DNA of 64,000 nt, from the NCBI GenBank assembly GCA_045544035.1, contig JAZPYE010000008.1, positions 72,287-136,286 on the forward strand, given 5' to 3'. The position numbers were made by a program, and so were the translations under genes. Shown here piece after piece: positions 9,033-17,410 of this stretch. Numbering within the stretch: the stretch's first letter is position 1; every line of letters starts with the position of its first letter. Below the pieces are notes generated by a model, which was not told the DNA's origin, searched no databases, and saw only the letters and a program-made list of their open reading frames with translations. Source of the DNA: SIG587 sp045544035. Its GTDB lineage: Bacteria > Bacillota > Clostridia > Oscillospirales > Acutalibacteraceae.

Positions 9033-9565
9033 TAACACACAAAATAAATGTTTCTGAACTGCCCGAGAGCATAAAAAAACTTAAAATCGGTGACAGGGTT
9101 TTGCTTTCCGGCACGGTTTACACCGCCCGTGATGCGGCGCACAAAAGAATTTTCACACTGCTTGAAAGCGGCGAAAAATTACCTTTTGAAATTAAAAATT
9201 CCGCGATTTATTATGCAGGACCAACCCCTACCCCCGATAATCTTGCCATTGGCAGTTGCGGTCCCACAACCTCATCACGAATGGACCCCTACACACCAAG
9301 GCTTCTTGATTTGGGTCTTAAATGTATTATCGGCAAAGGTGATGTAAACGATGAGGTGTGTAAGGCGATAAAACGAAATGGTGCGGTTTATCTTTGCGCT
9401 ATTGGCGGCTGTGGCGCACTTTACGCCACCTGCATTAAAGCATCAAAGGTAATTGCCTTTGATGACCTTGGTTGTGAATCGATAAAAGAACTTGTTTTTG
9501 AGGATTTCCCCCTTATTGTGGGGGTTGATTTTAACGGTGACAGCCTTTTTAAAAAGCAAAAATAA
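9029..9565 (+). CDS. Fumarate hydratase class I / tartrate dehydratase beta-subunit domain protein
   Basis: 178 residues matching the swivelling beta domain of class I fumarases and L(+)-tartrate dehydratase: LKIGDRVLLSGTVYTARDAAHKR, YYAGPTPT, SCGPTTSSRMD, GKGDV and the end of the domain with the DLGCESIKEL segment. In two-subunit enzymes an alpha subunit carrying the 4Fe-4S cluster is required and is normally the adjacent gene. Here the upstream gene is the DivIVA-like one and no alpha subunit lies in the window. Translation is coupled through the ATGA overlap. Enzyme activity therefore depends on an unlinked partner or is lost. Confidence 0.88.
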   Translation: MITHKINVSELPESIKKLKIGDRVLLSGTVYTARDAAHKRIFTLLESGEKLPFEIKNSAIYYAGPTPTPDNLAIGSCGPTTSSRMDPYTPRLLDLGLKCIIGKGDVNDEVCKAIKRNGAVYLCAIGGCGALYATCIKASKVIAFDDLGCESIKELVFEDFPLIVGVDFNGDSLFKKQK

Positions 9566-9597
9566 AAGTGAACGCTTGTGTACAAAGCGTTCACTTT
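9565..9597. terminator. Bidirectional intrinsic terminator
   Basis: A 13-bp stem (9565-9577 with 9585-9597) with T-runs on both strands, between the convergent fumarase-beta gene and the E2-like gene. Confidence 0.85.
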
Positions 9598-9600
9598 TTG

Positions 9601-10470
9601 TTATTCAACATCTTCTTTAATTTCGGGGACCTCATCAAGTCGGTCAGGATTTTTAAGATACTCCTTAATCATCTTCATAACCGACGCATAATAGTGTCCA
9701 TCACAAATTCTATCATCGGTGTTAACCGTGTAATCAATATATTTTCTTTCCTCCACACTGCCATCTTTATTTAACACTACTACATTTCTTTTGGCTCCGT
9801 AAGAGCAGAACATAGGCACATTTCCAAACTCATAAAGATGGTGGAAAACAGGAGGAATACCAAGGGAGCCCATTGAGGTTATAAACAGCGAGCAGTGAAA
9901 AGGGCTCAGTTTTATAAGACTTTTTGGAAGCAGGTCAAAATAATCCATAAGGTTAAGAATGAACATAACGAATTTTAGCAACAAACCCGGAATATATCTG
10001 AAAAACCGTGCCGCTGAATCAAAGGCACTGTTGTCCCCTTCCTTGCGGTTTTCATCCACCGCCTGTTTAATCTTTTCATAAATCTGCTGGGCGGTGTCAT
10101 CGGGTTTAAGCACAACCTTAACCACCGTTTCGGGAGCATCAAGGCGCAGCTCCTTCTTTATAACAAATGCAACCGTAATTTCATTTCTTGCATAAATTCT
10201 TTGCCCTGAAACAAAGCGGTTAACACCCGGGCGCTGGGCAACGGTGCGAACATATGCCGTTATCAAAACATTCAGCATTCCGAAGCCCTTAAGACCTTCT
10301 TGGCGCTTTTTATGTATGTATTTCTCAATATTTTCAATGTCAATTGAATCTGAAATCATATTAGAAGAGCCCGAACGGGTTTTCATAATATAAGGCGCAA
10401 CTGCCATCATAGGGTCAATGCTGCGAAGCCTTCTTCCCTCTTTGCGGTCACCAAAACGCTTTTTAGCCAT
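9601..10470 (-). CDS. 2-oxoacid dehydrogenase E2-like acyltransferase relative (CAT superfamily fold)
   Basis: 289 residues resembling only the C-terminal catalytic domain of dihydrolipoyl acyltransferases (E2) and chloramphenicol acetyltransferase; no lipoyl or E1/E3-binding domain. Seen: LNVLITAYVRTVAQRPGVNRF, a central hydrophobic stretch, ITSMGSLGIPPVFHHLYEFG and near residue 255 DDRICDGHYYA, which aligns with the active-site HRxxDG motif. The catalytic histidine position holds Asp, while the later Asp-Gly is kept. No E1 or E3 genes are nearby. Such stand-alone proteins occur in Clostridia without a known function. The ATG follows GGGGAG and a TTGAAT-17-TATAAT promoter. Confidence 0.75.
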   Translation of the reverse strand: MAKKRFGDRKEGRRLRSIDPMMAVAPYIMKTRSGSSNMISDSIDIENIEKYIHKKRQEGLKGFGMLNVLITAYVRTVAQRPGVNRFVSGQRIYARNEITVAFVIKKELRLDAPETVVKVVLKPDDTAQQIYEKIKQAVDENRKEGDNSAFDSAARFFRYIPGLLLKFVMFILNLMDYFDLLPKSLIKLSPFHCSLFITSMGSLGIPPVFHHLYEFGNVPMFCSYGAKRNVVVLNKDGSVEERKYIDYTVNTDDRICDGHYYASVMKMIKEYLKNPDRLDEVPEIKEDVE

Positions 10471-10499
10471 AGCTAACTCCCCTCAGTAATCTAATGAAT

Positions 10500-10528
10500 A
10501 TTATACAGCAAACTTCTCCTTTATTCAA
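10500..10528 (-). promoter_or_regulatory. Promoter of the E2-like gene
   Basis: Minus strand TTGAAT, 17 bases, TATAAT, 30 bp upstream of the start codon at 10470. Confidence 0.6.
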
Positions 10529-10557
10529 GACAAAATTCGACAAACACAATATATAGA

Positions 10558-10586
10558 AAAAGGACAAGGCAAACTGCCTTGTCCTT
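10558..10586 (-). terminator. Intrinsic terminator of the 94-residue gene
   Basis: A 12-bp stem (10560-10571 with 10575-10586), a 3-base loop and a short T-run on the minus strand, just past the stop of the gene ending at 10591. Confidence 0.7.
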
Positions 10587-10590
10587 AAAA

Positions 10591-10875
10591 TCACAACAAA
10601 ATAAGCAGCGTTGCCACGGCAAGCAGTGCCACGGCGCAAAGCGAGAAAATTATAATCCGCTTTTTTTGCCTTCTTTTTTGCTCTAAAATTTCCCTGAGTC
10701 CTTTTGTTTTAAGAGAATCCCCTGATAAATTTGAAACCAACTCACTTGCCGCCCTTTTAACCTTAGCGGAATTCGGCGCCCCTGCCTTTGGGGACACATA
10801 AAGAATAATTTTTTCAAAAAATTCATTTTCGGTATTGTTAATTTCAATGATTTTTTTGTTAACTCCCTTAACCAT
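10591..10875 (-). CDS. Small tail-anchored membrane protein, unknown function
   Basis: 94 residues I do not recognise. Residues 1-70 are hydrophilic and mixed-charge, with a basic patch EQKRRQKKR directly before a single C-terminal transmembrane helix (about 73-93), so it looks tail-anchored or inner-leaflet facing. The ATG at 10875 has a weak AAAGG ribosome site. It is a single gene with its own terminator, downstream of the intergenic dyad with DnaA-box-like sites. Whether it belongs to DnaA-responsive control cannot be said from sequence alone. Confidence 0.5.
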   Translation of the reverse strand: MVKGVNKKIIEINNTENEFFEKIILYVSPKAGAPNSAKVKRAASELVSNLSGDSLKTKGLREILEQKRRQKKRIIIFSLCAVALLAVATLLILL

Positions 10876-10956
10876 AAAAACACAGCCTTTCAGTTATCTC
10901 TCAAAACTATTATTGCTATTTTTTTACAGTTATATTCACTTTTCTATGAAAGAAAG

Positions 10957-11082
10957 TTATCCACCAAAAAGATTTTTGGTTTACATAAAAATGTGGATAA
11001 CTCGGTGGGTAAGTTGAACAACTTGGCTTATTTAAGCCATTTTTTTATCCACAAAAGGGATTTTTGTCGTTTTATGTAACCC
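10957..11082. promoter_or_regulatory. Intergenic dyad with three DnaA-box-like sites
   Basis: Within the ~220-bp gap between two leftward genes are TTATCCACC (10957-10965), TGTGGATAA (10992-11000, reverse of a perfect TTATCCACA) and TTATCCACA (11045-11053, perfect). The last two face each other inside a larger inverted repeat: 10978-10990 against 11070-11082 matches 12 of 13 bases. A hairpin TGGCTT/AAGCCA followed by seven T lies between them (about 11024-11046). The surrounding sequence is AT-rich. DnaA binding is inferred from the consensus TTATNCACA only; no dnaA or dnaN gene is present here. Confidence 0.5.
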
Positions 11083-11097
11083 TATATTATAAAATTA

Positions 11098-11787
11098 TCA
11101 CTCTATTTTTGTGCCGATTAAAAAGGAAATTGTACGCTCAACCGAATCCTTGGAGTTTCCCCAATCGGCATTTTCTCCTGCGTTTCGGTAATCGTACATT
11201 GAGCAATATTTTTTAACATCATCATGAAGCGTTGCCGAATAATTTTGGGTTATTCGGGTGAGGTTTTTAATAAACTCGCCACACTGAGAATACATTTTTT
11301 TCTTATCTGCACCCAACATTAACATTTCAAAATGGGGCATACAGAACATTTCCTGATTATTAAACATTTCCCTGAAATCTTTTTCGGTTTCATAGGTTTT
11401 GTAAAGGGTTTCAATCATTCTTGACATTCCCCACTCAATTTTATCGCAAATAAAGCAGGAATCAGTAACGGTTTTTGCCCTTTGACCCTTTGATTTATTA
11501 CTTCTCAGTAGCTTATCCGATAAAATGTTGGTATTTATATCATCAAGATGCGATTCCAGCATTAAAGCAAGCTGAAGTCTGCCTCTCCTACCTAGCATTT
11601 GGCGGTAATGCTTTTCGCAAAAGCCTGTTTTATTGGTCACCTGGCGAACATCAGGCTCCATCATTGCGGCGCCCATAATGTAGGACACAATGTGCTCCTC
11701 TACCGTTTTATACATTCGGCAAATGGGACAGCCGTCATTTTCCTCAAAAACCTCACTTATGGGAATAGTGCAAATATCATCTCGCAT
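11098..11787 (-). CDS. DUF6062-like cysteine-rich protein
   Basis: 229 residues beginning MRDDICTIPISEVF. It carries paired cysteine motifs CPIC (about 19-22), CEKH (about 56), CFICDKIEW (about 112) and CMPHFE (about 150), a pattern I associate with the DUF6062 family of Clostridia; function unknown. The spaced CxxC/CxxH pairs suggest metal binding or redox chemistry, which is inference. Start at 11787 is chosen because AAGGAGGTG is 8 bases upstream; the upstream in-frame extension lies in the divergent promoter region. It diverges from the ogg gene. Confidence 0.65.
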   Translation of the reverse strand: MRDDICTIPISEVFEENDGCPICRMYKTVEEHIVSYIMGAAMMEPDVRQVTNKTGFCEKHYRQMLGRRGRLQLALMLESHLDDINTNILSDKLLRSNKSKGQRAKTVTDSCFICDKIEWGMSRMIETLYKTYETEKDFREMFNNQEMFCMPHFEMLMLGADKKKMYSQCGEFIKNLTRITQNYSATLHDDVKKYCSMYDYRNAGENADWGNSKDSVERTISFLIGTKIE

Positions 11788-11802
11788 AAATAAAACACCT
11801 CC

Positions 11803-11831
11803 TTGTAAGTATAACACAAAAGTGGTACAAT
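11803..11831 (+). promoter_or_regulatory. Promoter of the 8-oxoguanine glycosylase gene
   Basis: TTGTAA, 17 bases, TACAAT on the plus strand, ending 17 bp before the ATG at 11849. It overlaps the leader of the divergent gene. Confidence 0.5.
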
Positions 11832-11848
11832 GTAAAAGGGTGAAATTA

Positions 11849-12679
11849 ATGCTAAAATTTGTTGCCAAAAATAATAATTTACATATTTCGGGGGTTACCA
11901 ACTTTTCTCTGTCCGAAACCCTTGACTGCGGTCAGGCATTCCGCTGGAAAGAAAAAGAAAACGGTGTTTGGTGCGGTGTTGCTCGGGATAAATATTTAGA
12001 ACTTGAATTAAGCGGCGACACCCTCATTCTTTATAATACTTCCCTGCTTGATTACAAAGCCTTTTGGGAGAATTATTTTGACCTTAAAACCGATTACGGT
12101 GAGATAATTTCTAAAATATCCAATAATCCAATTTTAAAAGAAGCCGCAAAGCTTGGTGGCGGAATTCGCATTTTAAGGCAGAATTCATGGGAGGCACTGT
12201 GTAGCTTTATCTTTTCCCAAAATAACAATATAGAGCGAATTAAAGGCATTATAGAGCGCCTTTGCGAAAACTTTGGTGAAAACCTTGGAAATGGTTTTTA
12301 CTCCTTCCCCACGGCACAAAAAATAGCTTCACTGACAGTGGAAGATTTAGAGGTGCTTCGCAGTGGATTTAGGGCAAAATATGCCATTGATGCCGCAAAA
12401 AAAGTGGCATCGGGTGAAATTGATTTACAAAAAATTGCAAAATTGCCCATTGATGAGGCAAGAAACGAGCTTGTTAAAATTTACGGTGTTGGAGAAAAGG
12501 TTGCCGACTGCACCCTACTTTTTGGAATGTACCGCATTGATGCCTTCCCAAGAGATGTCTGGATTAAGAGAGCAATGGAAAGGCTGTTCCCCGAAGGCCT
12601 GCCAAAGGAAACGAGGGGCTTCGAAGGAATCGTTCAGCAATACCTTTTTTATTATGCAAGATATAAAAAACTTCTATAA
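11849..12679 (+). CDS. ogg: 8-oxoguanine DNA glycosylase/AP lyase (OGG1 type)
   Basis: 276-residue base-excision repair enzyme removing 8-oxoguanine. The N-terminal OGG domain shows FSLSETLDCGQAFRW; the HhH-GPD fold shows QNSWEALCSFIFSQNNNI, the helix-hairpin-helix IYGVGEKVADC with the Schiff-base lysine, and DAFPRDVWI with the catalytic Asp. This is the eukaryote/Clostridium type (Ogg1), not MutM. The ATG at 11849 has AAGGGTG upstream; longer in-frame starts overlap the divergent gene. It is monocistronic, ending in a bidirectional terminator. Confidence 0.93.
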   Translation: MLKFVAKNNNLHISGVTNFSLSETLDCGQAFRWKEKENGVWCGVARDKYLELELSGDTLILYNTSLLDYKAFWENYFDLKTDYGEIISKISNNPILKEAAKLGGGIRILRQNSWEALCSFIFSQNNNIERIKGIIERLCENFGENLGNGFYSFPTAQKIASLTVEDLEVLRSGFRAKYAIDAAKKVASGEIDLQKIAKLPIDEARNELVKIYGVGEKVADCTLLFGMYRIDAFPRDVWIKRAMERLFPEGLPKETRGFEGIVQQYLFYYARYKKLL

Positions 12680-12680
12680 A

Positions 12681-12706
12681 AAATAGCAGTCCAAGGACTG
12701 CTATTT
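12681..12706. terminator. Bidirectional intrinsic terminator
   Basis: A 12-bp stem (12681-12692/12695-12706) with flanking A and T runs between convergent ogg and the S51 peptidase gene; it overlaps the latter's stop codon. Confidence 0.85.
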
Positions 12707-13279
12707 TTCTATTAGTAATGAATCATCGTTTGTTAGGGCAGCAACCTTATATTTCCCCTCGGCTTTGAGGGCTTCAAAATGCGCCTTTCGCTCATTTGAA
12801 AAATGACAGATAAGAATTCCGTCAAAAAGGTTTAAACCGCTTAAATCGGTAATTCCGATGGTATTTTGGTCATATTTTAAAACGTGCTCAATATTTGCAC
12901 TTACAAGATGGGCTCCCGCGCTGCCGCCGACATAAATTACACCGTTTTTAATGTAATCGGTCATTGCCTTATCAAAGCCATGTTTCCTTATTCGGTGCAA
13001 AACCGAAAATGTGTTGCCGCCGCTTAAATAAAGCATATCAATATCTAAATTTTTAAAACTTTCGGCATCGTAATAATTAAGCACCGTTATATTTTCCCTT
13101 TTAAAACCAAATGACACAAGTCGGTCATAAAATTTATCGCTTAAAATTTCCTTCTTTGATGCGCAGTCATCAGGCATAAACAAAACCTTAATTTCATTGA
13201 GGGGTTTTGGAATATTATCAAGGATAAACTGCTTTGAATTTTCATTTTTAAAATCACAAGAAGAAAGTATAAGTTTCAT
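12701..13279 (-). CDS. Peptidase S51 family protein (dipeptidase E-like)
   Basis: 192 residues with the class-I-glutaminase-like fold of aspartyl dipeptidase/cyanophycinase relatives. Visible are LYLSGGNTF (substrate loop) and the nucleophile elbow YVGGSAGAHL with the catalytic Ser, followed by a C-terminal CHFSNERKAHF segment that supplies the His. Members hydrolyse Asp-X dipeptides or act in peptide turnover; the substrate is not readable here. The ATG at 13279 is preferred (GGAGTG upstream) over an in-frame start four codons earlier. Cytoplasmic, no signal peptide. Confidence 0.85.
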   Translation of the reverse strand: MKLILSSCDFKNENSKQFILDNIPKPLNEIKVLFMPDDCASKKEILSDKFYDRLVSFGFKRENITVLNYYDAESFKNLDIDMLYLSGGNTFSVLHRIRKHGFDKAMTDYIKNGVIYVGGSAGAHLVSANIEHVLKYDQNTIGITDLSGLNLFDGILICHFSNERKAHFEALKAEGKYKVAALTNDDSLLIEK

Positions 13280-13337
13280 AACACACTCCAAAATGTTCTA
13301 AATTGATTTTAACACAATAAGAATATTATGGCAAGAA

Positions 13338-13369
13338 AAAAGGTCTAAGGTTTGCACCTTAGACCTTTT
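13338..13369 (-). terminator. Terminator of the rpsL-rpsG-fusA-tuf operon
   Basis: A 13-14 bp stem (13338-13351 with 13356-13369) around a 4-base loop, A-rich on its left side so that the minus-strand RNA ends in a U-run, just after the tuf stop. Confidence 0.85.
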
Positions 13370-13389
13370 GATTTACTGAAATTCAGTGA

Positions 13390-14586
13390 TTAGTTGATAG
13401 CGGTAACAACGCCGGAACCAACAGTACGGCCACCTTCACGGATAGCGAAGCGGAGACCCTCTTCAATAGCGATAGGAGTGATAAGCTCAACATCCATCTC
13501 TACGTTATCACCAGGCATGCACATCTCGGTGCCTGCAGGAAGAGTGATAACACCGGTAACGTCAGTAGTTCTGAAATAGAACTGAGGACGATAGTTGTTG
13601 AAGAAAGGAGTATGACGGCCACCCTCGTCCTTGTTCAGAACATAAACCTGACCATGGAACTTGGTGTGGGGGTTGATAGAACCGGGCTTACAAAGAACCT
13701 GACCACGCTCGATTTCAGTTCTCTGGATACCACGGAGAAGAGCACCGATGTTGTCGCCAGCCTCTGCATAGTCGAGGATCTTGCGGAACATTTCGATACC
13801 TGTAACAACAGTCTTCTTTCTCTCATCGGTAAGACCAATGATTTCAACTTCTTCAGAAGTTCTGAGCTGACCACGCTCAACACGACCGGTAGCAACAGTA
13901 CCACGACCTGTGATGGTGAATACGTCTTCAACAGGCATGATGAAGGGAAGGTCTGCCTTACGGTCAGGAGTAGGAATGTAGCTGTCAACTGCATCCATAA
14001 GCTCTGCGATAGGAGCATAAGCTGCATCGGAAGGATCGTTGGGAGCTTCAAGAGCTTTAAGAGCAGAACCCTTGATGATAGGAGTATCATCGCCAGGGAA
14101 CTCATAAGTGTCAAGAGTCTCACGGATTTCCATTTCAACGAGTTCGAGAAGCTCTTCATCGTCAACCTGGTCAACCTTGTTCATGAATACTACGATGTAA
14201 GGAACGCCTACCTGACGAGCAAGGAGAAGGTGTTCTTTAGTCTGAGCCATGGGGCCATCGGTAGAAGCGATAACGAGGATAGCGCCGTCCATCTGAGCAG
14301 CACCGGTGATCATGTTCTTAACATAGTCAGCGTGTCCGGGGCAGTCAACGTGTGCATAGTGACGAGCATCGGTCTCGTACTCAACGTGAGCGGTGTTAAT
14401 TGTGATACCACGCTCTCTCTCTTCGGGAGCCTTATCGATGTTTGCATAATCCTCGAATTGTGCCTGACCCTTTAAAGAAAGATACTTGGTGATTGCAGCA
14501 GTAAGAGTGGTTTTACCATGGTCAACGTGTCCAATGGTACCAATGTTTACGTGGGGCTTAGTGCGTTCAAATTTTGCCTTTGCCAT
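13390..14586 (-). CDS. tuf: Elongation factor Tu
   Basis: 398-residue GTPase delivering aminoacyl-tRNA to the ribosome. GTPase motifs GHVDHGKTTLT (G1), DCPGHADYVKN (G3) and FMNKVD (G4) are intact, followed by domains 2 and 3 with GRGTVATGRVERG and the C-terminal REGGRTVGSGVV. Length is standard. It is the last gene of the str operon after fusA with a 94-bp gap and an AGGAGG site before the ATG. The long plus-strand ORFs opposite it are antisense by-products of its biased codon use. Confidence 0.99.
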   Translation of the reverse strand: MAKAKFERTKPHVNIGTIGHVDHGKTTLTAAITKYLSLKGQAQFEDYANIDKAPEERERGITINTAHVEYETDARHYAHVDCPGHADYVKNMITGAAQMDGAILVIASTDGPMAQTKEHLLLARQVGVPYIVVFMNKVDQVDDEELLELVEMEIRETLDTYEFPGDDTPIIKGSALKALEAPNDPSDAAYAPIAELMDAVDSYIPTPDRKADLPFIMPVEDVFTITGRGTVATGRVERGQLRTSEEVEIIGLTDERKKTVVTGIEMFRKILDYAEAGDNIGALLRGIQRTEIERGQVLCKPGSINPHTKFHGQVYVLNKDEGGRHTPFFNNYRPQFYFRTTDVTGVITLPAGTEMCMPGDNVEMDVELITPIAIEEGLRFAIREGGRTVGSGVVTAIN

Positions 14587-14680
14587 TTGGATTTCCTCCT
14601 TAAAATTTTGAAGTTTTAACTTACGTTATTCATTTTATCAAAAAGTCATAGAAAATTCAAGACCTTTTTGCAAAAAGTTA

Positions 14681-16762
14681 TTAGTTCTTTGCTCTAGCAG
14701 TGATAATTTTCTCAGAAATGCTCTTAGGAACCTCTTTGTAACCGTCGGGTTCCATTACATACTGACCACGGCCCTGTGTTTTGGAGCGAAGGTCGGTAGC
14801 GTAACCGAACATATCACCGAGAGGCACTCTAGCATTAATCTGCTTAACGCCTGATCTATCTTCAAAGCCTTGAATTTCGCCACGGCGAGAGTTAAGGTCG
14901 CCGATAACATCGCCCATATATTCCTCAGGAACAAGAACTGTTACCTTCATAATGGGCTCGAGAAGCACGGGGTCACCCTTGCGGCAAGCACTCTTGAATG
15001 CCATTGAACCGGCAATCTTAAATGCCATTTCAGAAGAGTCAACTTCGTGGTAAGAACCGTCATAAAGTGTTACCTTAACGTCAACAACGTTGTAGCCTGC
15101 AAGAACACCGGAAAGCATTGCGCCACGGATACCTGCATCAACAGCGGGGATGTATTCCTTAGGAATAGCACCGCCAACAATGGCGTTGGTAAACTCATAA
15201 CCCTTACCTGTCTCGTTGGGTTCAACCTTAATCTTAACGTGACCGTATTGACCCTTACCACCGGACTGACGAGCGTATTTCTCATCAACATCTGCAGCCT
15301 GGCGAATGGTTTCTTTGTAGGCAACCTGAGGTGCACCTACGTTTGCTTCAACCTTAAATTCACGAAGAAGTCTGTCAACGATGATTTCAAGGTGAAGCTC
15401 ACCCATACCGGCGATGATGGTTTGTCCTGTTTCTTCATCGGTGTAAGCCTTGAAGGTGGGGTCTTCTTCAGCCAGCTTTGCAAGAGCGATACCCATTTTT
15501 TCCTGACCAGCCTTGGTCTTGGGTTCGATAGCAACACGAATAACGGGCTCGGGGAAGTTCATTGATTCAAGAATTACAGGGTGTTTCTCATCGCACAAAG
15601 TATCACCGGTTGTGGTGTTTTTGAGACCTACGGCTGCGGCGATATCACCAGCATAGCAGGTTTCAATATCTTCACGGTGGTTAGCGTGCATTTGAAGAAT
15701 ACGGCCCATACGTTCTTTATTGTCTTTAACCGAGTTAAATACGGTAGAACCTGCATCAACGGTACCGGAATAAACACGGAAGAAGCAGATTTTACCAACA
15801 TAGGGGTCGGTAGCAATCTTAAATGCAAGGGCGGAGAAAGGCTCGCTGTCAGAAGAATGACGAACCTCTTCCTCATCAGTATCAGGATTAACACCCTTGA
15901 TAGCCTCAACATCGGTAGGAGCGGGCATATAATCAACGATGTTATCAAGAAGGGGCTGTACGCCCTTATTGCGATAAGAAGTACCGCAGCAGATGGGAAC
16001 CATCTTGCTTTCGATTGTTGCTTTTCTGATAATGCGCTTCATATCCTCAACGGAAGGCTCGGTGCCATCCTCAAGGTAAGCCATCATCAATTCATCATCC
16101 TGTTCAACGATTTGTTCAATCATTTCAGAACGATATTTTGCAGCAAGTTCCTTCATTTCTTCAGGGATTTCTTCCACGCGAACATCCATACCCTTATCGT
16201 CATAATAAACGATAGCGTTGTTGTTTACGAGGTCAACGATTCCCTTAAAAGTATCTTCAGCGCCGATAGGAAGCTGAATGGGAACAGCGTTACATTGGAA
16301 ACGGTCCTTAACCATTTTAAGAACATTGTAAAAGTCAGCGCCCATAATGTCCATTTTGTTTACATAGATCATACGGGGAACTTTATATTCATCAGCCTGA
16401 CGCCAAACGGTTTCAGACTGGGGCTCAACACCGCCCTTTGCGCAAAGAACGGTAACAGAACCGTCAAGCACGCGAAGTGAACGCTGAACTTCAACGGTGA
16501 AGTCAACGTGTCCGGGAGTGTCGATAATATTGATACGATGGTCCTTCCAGAAACAGGTGGTTGCAGCAGAGGTAATTGTGATACCTCTTTCTTGTTCCTG
16601 CTCCATCCAGTCCATTACGGCATTACCTTCGTGTGTTTCACCGATTTTATGAGTAATACCTGTATAGAAAAGAATACGTTCGGTAGTTGTTGTTTTACCG
16701 GCGTCGATGTGAGCCATAATACCAATATTTCTTGTTTTTTCAAGTGATACCTTTCTTGGCAT
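14681..16762 (-). CDS. fusA: Elongation factor G
   Basis: 693-residue translocation GTPase. Motifs GIMAHIDAGKTTTTERILFY (G1), DTPGHVDFT (G3) and NKMD (G4) lie in domain I, with domains II-V complete through the C-terminal TQGRGQYVMEPDGY. The ATG at 16762 (MPRKVSLEKTRNIG) is selected over one four codons upstream because GGAGGT lies 5 bases ahead of it. It follows rpsG by 27 bp. Confidence 0.98.
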   Translation of the reverse strand: MPRKVSLEKTRNIGIMAHIDAGKTTTTERILFYTGITHKIGETHEGNAVMDWMEQEQERGITITSAATTCFWKDHRINIIDTPGHVDFTVEVQRSLRVLDGSVTVLCAKGGVEPQSETVWRQADEYKVPRMIYVNKMDIMGADFYNVLKMVKDRFQCNAVPIQLPIGAEDTFKGIVDLVNNNAIVYYDDKGMDVRVEEIPEEMKELAAKYRSEMIEQIVEQDDELMMAYLEDGTEPSVEDMKRIIRKATIESKMVPICCGTSYRNKGVQPLLDNIVDYMPAPTDVEAIKGVNPDTDEEEVRHSSDSEPFSALAFKIATDPYVGKICFFRVYSGTVDAGSTVFNSVKDNKERMGRILQMHANHREDIETCYAGDIAAAVGLKNTTTGDTLCDEKHPVILESMNFPEPVIRVAIEPKTKAGQEKMGIALAKLAEEDPTFKAYTDEETGQTIIAGMGELHLEIIVDRLLREFKVEANVGAPQVAYKETIRQAADVDEKYARQSGGKGQYGHVKIKVEPNETGKGYEFTNAIVGGAIPKEYIPAVDAGIRGAMLSGVLAGYNVVDVKVTLYDGSYHEVDSSEMAFKIAGSMAFKSACRKGDPVLLEPIMKVTVLVPEEYMGDVIGDLNSRRGEIQGFEDRSGVKQINARVPLGDMFGYATDLRSKTQGRGQYVMEPDGYKEVPKSISEKIITARAKN

Positions 16763-16789
16763 AGTAACCTCCAAAATATTAGTAAAATA

Positions 16790-17260
16790 CTACCATCTGT
16801 AATGAGCAAACGCTTTGTTTGCTTCTGCCATCTTATGAACGTCATCACGCTTCTTAGCAGCACCGCCGATTCCGTTGATTGCATCAAGGATTTCGCCGGC
16901 AAGACGCTCTTTCATTGTCTTTTCAGAACGGTTACGGCTATAGGTGGAAATCCAACGCAAACCTAAGGTCTGCTTACGCTCGGGGCGTACCTCGAAAGGA
17001 ACCTGATAGGTTGCACCGCCCTTACGAACGGACTTAACTTCGAGTTGGGGCATAACATTTTCCATAGCCTGTTCAAAAACCTCTAAGGGTTCTTTTCCTG
17101 TTTTTTCAGCGATGATGTCGAATGCGCCATAAACAATCTTCTGAGCAACACCCTTTTTACCATCAAGCATAATGTTGTTGATGAGACGGGTTACAAGCTT
17201 AGAATTGTAAAGCGGATCGGGTAATACATCGCGTTTAGCGATAAAGCCTCTTCTTGGCAC
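16790..17260 (-). CDS. rpsG: 30S ribosomal protein S7
   Basis: 156-residue primary 16S rRNA-binding protein that nucleates assembly of the 30S head. PRRGFIAKRDVLPDPLYNS at the N-terminus and the C-terminal KKRDDVHKMAEANKAFAHYRW region are canonical. The start is GTG at 17260: AAGGAGG lies 9 bases upstream, and the longer ATG frame would add 22 unrelated residues. In other bacteria S7 is the autogenous repressor of this operon; here a 150-bp gap separates it from rpsL, and I see no obvious hairpin in that gap. Confidence 0.97.
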   Translation of the reverse strand: MPRRGFIAKRDVLPDPLYNSKLVTRLINNIMLDGKKGVAQKIVYGAFDIIAEKTGKEPLEVFEQAMENVMPQLEVKSVRKGGATYQVPFEVRPERKQTLGLRWISTYSRNRSEKTMKERLAGEILDAINGIGGAAKKRDDVHKMAEANKAFAHYRW

Positions 17261-17410
17261 TTCGCTTCCCTCCTTCACATTTATGATATCATAGGTACTC
17301 GAGTGACAAAATTCTCGTGGCACCAAGCAGAGAGTTTATCATACATATATAATAAACCTGCTTGATTAGTTTTAGCAGAGATTTCGTCGTTTTTAGTTTT
17401 GCTGCCTAAA

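Noticed and set aside
9029..9565. Complete fumarase
   Set aside because: Only the beta-type domain is present; the iron-sulphur alpha part is not encoded in or near this gene.
10957..11082. Chromosomal replication origin oriC
   Set aside because: Only three boxes, no AT-rich trio array that I can define, and no dnaA, dnaN, rpmH or gidA nearby. Kept only as a DnaA-box dyad.
13612..14475. 287-codon plus-strand ORF opposite tuf
   Set aside because: It is antisense to an unmistakable EF-Tu gene, has no ribosome site and arises from biased codon use. The same holds for long ORFs opposite fusA (15581-16480), rpoC, rpoB, the rhamnosidase gene (29078-29902) and secD.
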